From a virus: a DNA stretch of 22,971 bases. The stretch spans positions 1 through 22,971 of IMG/VR virus record IMGVR_UViG_3300008448_000694; one strand, written 5' to 3'. Of the stretch, positions 1 through 6,000 are shown in pieces. Within the stretch, counting starts at the first letter, position 1; every line of letters begins with the position of its first letter. The position numbers were made by a program, and so were the translations under genes. The notes below the pieces were generated by a model. It had not been told where the DNA came from. It was given only the letters and a program-made list of their open reading frames with translations, and did not search any database.

Positions 1-170
1 CCTTGCGGTCCTTGGCTGCCCTGCGGCCCTTGCGGTCCTTGCCCCCCCGGAGCGCCGCTGACCACGTTGAGCTCGAAGGTCGGAGCGCCGGCGACTTCCA
101 GTTCAGCCGAGGCCGCGGGGATCTCCAGACTGGTCGTCCCGCCGTCGACAATCGAAAGGTCCGGGGTCAC
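1..170 (-). CDS. Collagen-like fibre protein, N-terminal part (cut by the window edge)
   Basis: A frame starting with GTG at 170 (GTGA overlap with the previous stop) runs open to the window edge, 56 codons. It begins MTPDLSIVDGGTTSLEIPAA, continues with a beta-like ELEVAGAPTFELNVVSG, and then enters Gly-X-Y triplets: GAP-GGQ-GPQ-GPQ-GSQ-GPQ-G. Triplets of this kind form a collagen-like triple helix in phage tail fibres. The short N-terminal segment would attach the fibre to the tail. No ATG start is available and no strong ribosome binding site is seen, so coupling to the 103-aa gene is likely. Length and C-terminal domain are unknown. Confidence 0.75.
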   Translation of the reverse strand, partial: MTPDLSIVDGGTTSLEIPAASAELEVAGAPTFELNVVSGAPGGQGPQGPQGSQGPQ

Positions 171-478
171 AGGCCGAACTCGATCTTCGCCGGCCGGGTC
201 GACTGGCGGATCCCGGCCGTGACGTAGGACACGGTCAGGGCATAGGTGCCTTTGGTCATCGCCTCGGTCGTCTGGTACTGCGCCGTAAAGCCGCCCGGGA
301 TGGCACCCTGGTCCGCCAGGCTGACAGTCATCTCCAGCTTCTCGCTCTTGACCGGCTCGCGCAGCCACGCCTCGACCGTGATCCCGGCCGTGGTCAGATT
401 GACCGGGGTGCCGTTCGCGTCGCGATAGACCCCGGTGATCTGCAAGGTGTCACCGAGGGTCAGATAGGGGGTCGTCAT
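167..478 (-). CDS. Small beta-rich tail accessory protein
   Basis: A 103-aa protein with start ATG at 478 and GGAG eight bases upstream. The sequence alternates strands (TLGDTLQITGVYRDANGTPV, ITVEAWLREPVKSEKLEM, FTAQYQTTEAMTKGTYALTV, GIRQSTRPAKIEF) in an Ig-like pattern, similar to the small N-terminal domains of baseplate upper proteins (BppU type) and to proteins beside phage fibre genes. No signal peptide or catalytic motif is seen. Its stop overlaps the next start as GTGA, coupling it to the collagen-like fibre gene, which suggests that it serves in fibre attachment or on the virion surface. Function is inferred. Confidence 0.65.
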   Translation of the reverse strand: MTTPYLTLGDTLQITGVYRDANGTPVNLTTAGITVEAWLREPVKSEKLEMTVSLADQGAIPGGFTAQYQTTEAMTKGTYALTVSYVTAGIRQSTRPAKIEFGL

Positions 479-529
479 GGCAGGCTCCAGTAAGGCTGTC
501 GCGGTTTGGCGGGATGCGGCCCCGCGGGC

Positions 530-1069
530 CTAGCCCGCCTGGTCCCAGGCGGCGCGCTGTTCGGCGTACCAGTCCTGCCAGCCCTTCAGCCGGGCGCGGT
601 CGTCCGCGCAGTCGGCGTAGTTTGGGAAGACGGTGGCGGCGACGGCAGAGAGCGGAATGCCGCTGGGGGCGTCAGCAGGCTCCCCGGAACCGTCGGGAAG
701 GGCTGGCGCGGAACCGGCGGCGGCGGCGTCGTGCAGGCGCACAAAGCCGACAGGCACAGGATAGTCGCGATCGATCTCAGGGGTGACATAGACGGGGATC
801 CTTTCGGTGATGGTCCGATAGACAATGCGGGTCTCGACGCGGGCGGCCTCGACCGCCTGGCCGACGTCCTGGGTGATCCCGGCCGCCACCTGGGTCCGCC
901 GGCCGACCTCGATCGCGCCGCGCAGATCCGCGCGGGCCTGTTTGGCCGCCGCCTCGGCCGCCATCCAGTCGCGCACCTGCCAGGTCCCGGCACCGCCGAT
1001 CGACAGCCCGACCATCAGGACGGCGACATAGCCTTTCCAGCCAGCGAGAGCGCCGAGGATGCGGTTCAT
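530..1069 (-). CDS. Rz-like inner-membrane spanin
   Basis: A 179-aa protein with start ATG at 1069, just after the 32-aa gene; the open frame further upstream overlaps that gene. The N-terminus carries one membrane anchor (WKGYVAVLMVGLSIGGAGTW). A helical periplasmic part follows (about 30-85: EAAAKQARADLRGAIEVGRR, QAVEAARVETRIVYRTITERI), then VPVGFVRLHDAAAAG, a linker, and a C-terminal YADCADDRARLKGWQDWYAEQR. This is the layout of Rz-type i-spanins, which link to an outer-membrane lipoprotein to disrupt the outer membrane at the end of lysis. The embedded lipoprotein frame described separately supports it. Confidence 0.85.
   Translation of the reverse strand: MNRILGALAGWKGYVAVLMVGLSIGGAGTWQVRDWMAAEAAAKQARADLRGAIEVGRRTQVAAGITQDVGQAVEAARVETRIVYRTITERIPVYVTPEIDRDYPVPVGFVRLHDAAAAGSAPALPDGSGEPADAPSGIPLSAVAATVFPNYADCADDRARLKGWQDWYAEQRAAWDQAG
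586..789 (-). CDS. Embedded Rz1-like outer-membrane lipoprotein
   Basis: A 67-aa protein in a different frame inside the Rz-like gene. ATG at 789, with AGGA nine bases upstream. It starts MSPLRSIATILCLSALCAC: a short basic start, a hydrophobic core and a lipobox-like LCAC with C19 as the probable lipidated residue (the Cys at -2 is unusual but tolerated). The mature part is short and Pro-rich (TTPPPPVPRQPFPTVPG, then SLPSPPPSSQTTP). This is the same architecture as lambda Rz1: a signal-lipoprotein with a Pro-rich body nested in Rz. Spanin partners would connect the inner and outer membranes. The longer open frame to 993 is only an Arg/Pro-rich shadow. Confidence 0.8.
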   Translation of the reverse strand: MSPLRSIATILCLSALCACTTPPPPVPRQPFPTVPGSLLTPPAAFRSLPSPPPSSQTTPTARTTAPG

Positions 1070-1071
1070 GG

Positions 1072-1170
1072 TCAGTAACCTTTGATGATCAGAGCGAGGG
1101 CGATCAGGAACGACCCCAGGGCGGCAGCCGACAGGCCGAGCAACCACCAACGGGCGCAGCGGCGCGACAC
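1072..1170 (-). CDS. 32-aa single-span membrane protein in the lysis cassette
   Basis: A short frame starting with GTG at 1170, two bases after the endolysin stop, and ending with TGA two bases before the spanin ATG. It encodes a basic N-terminus (MSRRCARWW) and a long hydrophobic segment (LLGLSAAALGSFLIALALII), ending KGY. Tight packing on both sides, with the same TGACC junction before each start, and the perfect one-span topology (positive inside) argue that it is real. It may be a small lysis regulator or pinholin-like peptide, but no function can be proven. There is no strong Shine-Dalgarno, so it probably depends on coupling. Confidence 0.6.
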   Translation of the reverse strand: MSRRCARWWLLGLSAAALGSFLIALALIIKGY

Positions 1171-1172
1171 GG

Positions 1173-1616
1173 TCAGGCGATCCCGGCCGAATAGGTCGTG
1201 CGGCCCCGGACCTTGCGGGCGGTCAGCTTTTGCAGGCGCTGACCGGGGCCGAAGCCGATGTGAACCCAGGAACCGAACTCTTCGATGATCTGGTCATAGC
1301 CGGTCAGGTGTTTGGCCAGATGCGAGGCGACCTGCGCCGGCGTTCCGAATTCGGGGCAGGTGAAGTCGACGGCATGGCCGGTGCGGTGCGCCGACGAAGG
1401 CGATCCGCCGACGGCCCGGTTTACCGCCTCGCTGCGATACCCGGACAGGATCCGGATCGGTTTGCCGCCCAGCAGGTCGCGGACCTTTTCCATGCGATCG
1501 GCCGTCAGCGTCAGCTGGTCGATGATCGCCTGCGGCGGGACGTTCGATATGCCCTTGCGCGCGGCTGTGGCTGAAAAGGTCATCTCGGACAGGGTGAAGT
1601 GATCGCTAAGGCGCAT
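1173..1616 (-). CDS. Endolysin, M15 family zinc peptidase
   Basis: A 147-aa enzyme expected to cut the peptide part of peptidoglycan (D,D-carboxypeptidase/endopeptidase type, Peptidase_M15_3). It starts MRLSDHFTLSEMTFS at 1616, with GGAG about seven bases upstream. The active-site features are clear: ILSGYRSEAVNRAVGGS, SAHRTGHAVDF with zinc ligands H77 and D84, and SWVHIGF with H119. There is no signal peptide or membrane segment, so release depends on a holin. The upstream neighbours are two membrane proteins. Downstream, two bases after the stop, is a GTG for a 32-aa protein. The gap before it (1617-1707) carries the longest copy of the palindromic repeat. Confidence 0.93.
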   Translation of the reverse strand: MRLSDHFTLSEMTFSATAARKGISNVPPQAIIDQLTLTADRMEKVRDLLGGKPIRILSGYRSEAVNRAVGGSPSSAHRTGHAVDFTCPEFGTPAQVASHLAKHLTGYDQIIEEFGSWVHIGFGPGQRLQKLTARKVRGRTTYSAGIA

Positions 1617-1639
1617 GGCGCTCTCCGGACATGGGGAAA

Positions 1640-1668
1640 GGTCCCGACGCACGGCGTGCGTCGGGACC
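1640..1668. repeat. Palindromic repeat P, copy 1
   Basis: Fourteen perfect base pairs around one central base: GGTCCCGACGCACG (1640-1653) and CGTGCGTCGGGACC (1655-1668). Core GACGCACG-S-CGTGCGTC is shared with the other P copies. It lies in the gap between the second membrane protein and the endolysin gene. Confidence 0.85.
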
Positions 1669-1707
1669 GACAGGGTTTTGCGGGAATCGGGGCCTCGGCT
1701 TGGGCCG

Positions 1708-1761
1708 TCAGGCCCGAGGGCCGCGCCGGGTCGAGAAGGCGGAGCCTTCTGGCCGCGGACC
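1708..1761 (-). repeat. Hairpin repeat R copy inside the end of a coding region
   Basis: The unit AGAAGGC-GGA-GCCTTCT (plus strand, about 1734-1750) with flanks CCGGGTCG and GGCCGCGGACC matches the other R copies. Here it is translated, forming the last 17 codons and the stop region of the 125-aa membrane protein. Confidence 0.7.
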
Positions 1762-2085
1762 ATCAACAATGTGCACACCCCGGTGCAGCGGCACGACGCC
1801 CAGCCGCCCGTCGATCCGCCCGTCGATCGCATCGACCCGCTTCACCATCTGGCCACCGTAAAGCGCCAGCAGCAGGATCAGCAGGCCCAACAGGAAGACC
1901 AGGTCGCCCATGCCGGGCGAACCGCCCAGCATCCGGGATGGCCCGGCCCAGAGCAGACCGCCGGCCATCATGGACAGGCCGATCCGCTGCCCTCTGGGCG
2001 GTGCGGTCCGACGATCCAGCAGCACGATCGCCAGCACCACGGCCACCACCCCTGCGGCCAGAGCCGCCGAAAACAGACTGATCAT
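1708..2085 (-). CDS. Second small membrane protein of the lysis cassette, with a repeat-derived C-terminus
   Basis: A 125-aa protein starting MISLFSAALAAGVVAVVLAIVLLDRR, a first membrane span. A second (RIGLSMMAGGLLWAG) and a third (GDLVFLLGLLILLLALYGG) follow, then a charged stretch KRVDAIDGRIDGRLG. It is coupled to the upstream holin candidate (ATGA) and lies before the endolysin, so it may be a second holin, an antiholin or another lysis accessory protein; this is inference. Codons 109-125 (GPRPEGSAFSTRRGPRA) coincide with a copy of the intergenic hairpin repeat found elsewhere in this window, so the original gene end may have been replaced when the repeat arrived. Confidence 0.65.
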   Translation of the reverse strand: MISLFSAALAAGVVAVVLAIVLLDRRTAPPRGQRIGLSMMAGGLLWAGPSRMLGGSPGMGDLVFLLGLLILLLALYGGQMVKRVDAIDGRIDGRLGVVPLHRGVHIVDGPRPEGSAFSTRRGPRA

Positions 2086-2495
2086 GCCCCGCCCTCCCCG
2101 CCGGCATCGGCGGGACGCCCGCCGATGGTCGCGCCGCCGATCTGGATCCGCACCAGCGACAAAGGATCCCGCGAATAGCGCGCCAGGGCCTGCGCCAGAC
2201 CCGCCAGCACGATCATGCCGAACAGGCCGCAGATAAAGCCGATCAGGTTCGCCACCGTCACCGGCACCCCGTCGCCGGGCCACCACAGCCAGTCGATCAC
2301 GTCGCAGATGAACGGGGCCAGCCACCAGGCCGAGGCCACCCCGACGCCGGCGCTCAACAGCTTGCCGCGGATGGTCAGCTTCTCGCCGAACGCCATGCTG
2401 AACACCGCACCGGCCAGACCCGGCGCATAGGGCGCTATTGTTTTCACCAGGTCGAACAGTCCGGCGGTGCCCCCGGGGGGCTGTGGATCGGCCAT
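2082..2495 (-). CDS. Small membrane protein, holin candidate
   Basis: A 137-aa protein with start ATG at 2495 and a weak GAG-type ribosome binding site. Hydrophobic stretches are at about 25-35 (GLAGAVFSMAF), 48-66 (LLSAGVGVASAWWLAPFI) and 84-104 (LIGFICGLFGMIVLAGLAQAL), with a basic/acidic C-terminus (RYSRDPLSLVRIQIGG, then EGGA). Two or three membrane spans, a size above 100 aa and a position two genes before the endolysin are what is expected of a holin, the protein that permeabilises the inner membrane at lysis time. The stop overlaps the next start as ATGA, linking it to the second membrane protein. I do not recognise a named holin family with certainty. Confidence 0.65.
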   Translation of the reverse strand: MADPQPPGGTAGLFDLVKTIAPYAPGLAGAVFSMAFGEKLTIRGKLLSAGVGVASAWWLAPFICDVIDWLWWPGDGVPVTVANLIGFICGLFGMIVLAGLAQALARYSRDPLSLVRIQIGGATIGGRPADAGGEGGA

Positions 2496-2542
2496 GACGG
2501 GTCACTCGCTATTCGGGGTTTGACGTTTTTCTGAGGCCGGGG

Positions 2543-2567
2543 CGCGACCGATCGGGGCGCGGTCGCG
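2543..2567. other. GC-rich hairpin in the gap before the lysis genes
   Basis: CGCGACCG (2543-2550) pairs perfectly with CGGTCGCG (2560-2567) around a nine-base loop. It lies in the 101-base gap between the 144-aa gene and the first membrane-protein gene. Neither strand has a U tract right after it, so it is not a standard terminator; it could affect mRNA stability or lysis-gene expression. Confidence 0.45.
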
Positions 2568-2596
2568 TGATCCTGCCGCCGGTGTCGGGTAGAGGC

Positions 2597-3031
2597 TCAG
2601 GCGGGCTGGGGCGCGGCCACCGGCATGGGCCCGGGCGCGGGCATCTGAACCGGCGCGGGCCGGACAAACACAAACTCCGGGTCCAGCTCAGGTCCTGTCG
2701 CGCCGCCGGCTTCTTCATCCAGCAGCCCCGCCGCCCATGCCGCGATCTGGTAGTGACGGTTGGCCCGGCCCCACAGATTGATCTGGTAGGTGTGCATGGC
2801 CAGTGTTCCCATGATCGAGAGCGCCGATGCGCGGCCCGGCAGGTCTTCATCCTCCGAACAGGCCCGGTAGAGACATTCCACCACCTCGATGCGAGCGCGG
2901 GCTTTGTCGTCGAGTCGGTTCAGATGGCGCATCTTCTCCTTGATCGGCTCGGCCAGCAGGGCGGCATGGTCCACTACCCAGTCATAGAAGCGGTCCAGTT
3001 CGTGAAGTGGGCCTTGGGACAGGTCAAACAT
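2597..3031 (-). CDS. Unknown small phage protein between the tail tip and lysis genes
   Basis: A 144-aa protein with start ATG at 3031 and a strong AAGGAG seven bases upstream, 23 bases after the J-like stop. It is predicted to be helical: MFDLSQGPLHELDRFYDW, KEKMRHLNRLDDKARARIEVVECLYRAC, MGTLAMHTYQINLWGRANRHYQIAAWAAGLLDEE. It ends in a Pro/Ala-rich tail (RPAPVQMPAPGPMPVAAPQPA). There is no signal peptide or clear membrane segment. I do not recognise the family. The strong ribosome binding site and its place suggest a well-expressed accessory virion or assembly protein, but no function can be given. The upstream open frame to 3277 overlaps the J-like gene and is not counted. Confidence 0.75.
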   Translation of the reverse strand: MFDLSQGPLHELDRFYDWVVDHAALLAEPIKEKMRHLNRLDDKARARIEVVECLYRACSEDEDLPGRASALSIMGTLAMHTYQINLWGRANRHYQIAAWAAGLLDEEAGGATGPELDPEFVFVRPAPVQMPAPGPMPVAAPQPA

Positions 3032-3054
3032 GGGCGGTCTCCTTGAGACTGTGG

Positions 3055-6000
3055 TTACGAGGGGTTGCGTTGAATCTGGACCAGGAGGTTCAGGCCGACC
3101 GACAGAAGGTTCTCGCCGGAGTTCGTCTTCATCCTGAGCTTCCATGTCCGCGAGCCGCCCGCCCGCACGCGCCAGCTCCGGCTCACGTCGCTGGTAGGCT
3201 CGCCAACCGTGCCGTCGACTGTGAAGCTCTCGATGTTGTCGGCACCGCCGCCGGAGCCGATCCTGACGGCCTCCCAAGTGCCGGAATCGAGGACCTTGGG
3301 CGAACCGCCACCCGTCGCGTCCTCGACGATCTCCCAGGTGCCCTGCGGATTGATTCCGGCCGTCCCGCCGCTTTTTCTGGTGCGGCTGGGCGACAGTTCA
3401 ATGTCCATGGCCATCCAGACCACCATGTAGGAGCTGGCCTGAATACTGGGCAGGGTCAGCGTGACCTTGTCGCTCATGGTCGTGCTGTTGATGTCCACCT
3501 GCGTGGAGAACTGCTTGAACAGTCCCGAGGTGTCGACCTCCTTGATTACACCCCCACTCCGCACCTTGAGGCCGTAGGGCGTCAGCGAGGTGTCGACATA
3601 GGTGTCGCCGTTCTCGATGCCCGCCGTGACGGCGGCGGCATCTCCAGCGTATTCTCCGAGGTAGCGACCGCGAACCTTGTCTTCCGTCAGCAGAGACGTG
3701 GCCAGCTCACCCTGGTCCTGCAGGAAGGCTGCGGTGCCGATGTCGGTCAGCAGGTTTGTCCGCCCGACCAGTGTGCCGCTGACGTCGTCGAAGGTGTTCT
3801 GGCCGATGCGGGTGACCATGTTGGCGGGGCCAACCTGAATGTCGATCAGATTGTTGCCGATGTAGACTATCGAAGCGCCGAACCCGAGAGTCTGGCCAGC
3901 CGCCGCCGCGCTGGTGTGGCGGACGACGCCGTTCTGAAGGTACTGCACGCGGACGCCGTCATAGACGACCGACCACACGTCGGTGATTGCCCATGCACCG
4001 ATGGCGCAGATAATGGCGACAAACGAGCCGTTCTCGTAGACATAGACCGGAGAAGTGGAAGGGAGTCCTTCGGTGAACAGGGCGTAGTTCAGGGTGACGT
4101 AGTTGCCACCAAAGGACGGATTCACCAGTCCAGCCATGGCGTAGATAGGCAGGCTCGGGCTGGTGCCGAAGCGGAACGAGCAGTAGGCGGCGCCGACATA
4201 CTTCTCGCGCGATGTCACCCCCCCGCCCCAGGCGCCATTGGTGCCGCCGACCTTGGTGACCGTGCTGCCTGTGACCGAGACCTCGGAGTTGTAGGGGACC
4301 AGCGTGACGGTCGAGACGGTGTTCTCGGTCCATGCGCCGTAAAGAACGTCGATTACGCCATGCGGGAATGCGGAGTTTACCGAGTTGAAATAGTCGAGAA
4401 CCTTCGGGAACAGGCGCTGCCCCGGCCTGGCAGGGGCGCTGAGGTAGACCACCCCATCGACAATCGCCATGACCTTCTGGCCGTCGTAGGCGATCGTGGC
4501 GCGCGAGTTCGTATTGAGCGGGACGCCAGTGGCATTGCTATAAGCTCCGTCCGCATAGAGCGCCACCTCGCCTGTACCGACGCCGTTTGCGAAGACGGTG
4601 ATGTAATAGTTCTGCCCTGAGTCGACGAAGGTTGTGGCGTCATCATCGAGTGCAAAGAATGTGATCCAGCCATCGGCAAGTCCGGCGCTCAGGATGCTGC
4701 CAGAAATGTAGGCTGAACCGTTCTGCGCAGTGCCGACAGCCCCGCCCTGGAAAGTCCCGTCGGTGCCCCCGGTCGCCTTGAAGACCTTGTTCCCGACAAT
4801 GCCTGTGTGAAGCCCCATCGTCCGGAGGTGACCGATGGTGCCGGCATTGTCTGACGGACGCCCTGCGCCGCTGACAACCCCCCATGGAGCATTGTTCGTG
4901 GAGGCAGAAGTGCCCTGCGAGGTGACCAGATCGGGGTCGGTGCCGCTGACGTCTCCGCCTCCGACGCTCACGAAGACCGGCACGGCGTTTCCGAGGAAGG
5001 TTGCGACGCTGGCCTCGTTGCCAGAGCGGTCAACGGTGCGCCCCCAGTAACGGTAGTTCAGGCCGACTGTGACGTTGATGTCGGCGAACTCCTCGTCGAC
5101 CGTAATGGTATAGGGCGACTGCGGGATATCGTCGGGGCTGAACCCGCTCGTGTTGCGGTAGATCAGCGTGTGCAGGTAGTCGGTCATCGACGGGCGCTTC
5201 TGCACCACGCGAATCCTGCGGCCTCCGACAGCCGTCACAGAGCCCGAGATGATCGCTGGCGGGAGCGTCGTCTTTCCCGCCGCCGTCGCATTGGACGACC
5301 AGGACGACCATGCTGCCGACAGCGTCCCGGTCCGGCTCAGGGCCTTGACGCGATACCGATAGGTCGGTCCGGTCGCGATGATGCGATCCTCGATCGCGTT
5401 CTCGGTGACCGGGAACTGCTGAACGATGGTCCCGTTGTCCAGCTCGATGACATAGGACAGCGCATTGCTCGGCGCGGTCCATGCCCCGAACAGGCGACTG
5501 GTCTGGGTGCCGTCGGACGCGATGGTCGAGACGATCGAGATGGTCGGCGTCCCGGCCACATTGCCCGGCGTGACAGGCACCACGTCGCCGGCCGTCAGGG
5601 CACCGGTCGTCAGCGCGATCCAGGCCGAGGCCGTCACCGGACGCGAACGACGGGTGATCGGGACCAGCCGGACCTCAATATCCTGGTTCGGACCGACGCC
5701 GTTCGTAACGGTCATCGACAGCGCGCCGACCTCATCGATGCGGGTCTGGGCCGCGACGGTCTCACCGACGCGGCGGACCTCCGCACGGATCGCGATGACT
5801 GCGGGGTCAACCGCCGACCAGCCGACCCGGACAGCCGGCACACCCGACCCCGCTCCGGCCAGCAGCACCACCTCGGCCGTCACCCCCTGGAGATCCAGCG
5901 GCGCGAGGTCGCCCGGATCCGACGGCGGATCAGATCCATCCGTCAGGGCGCTGGGATCCGTGAACACCGACGAAGCGATCTCGCGCAGCGTCAGCCGCAT

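Noticed and set aside
2543-2567. Rho-independent terminator before the lysis genes
   Set aside because: The hairpin is good but neither strand shows a U tract directly after it, so it is listed only as a hairpin.
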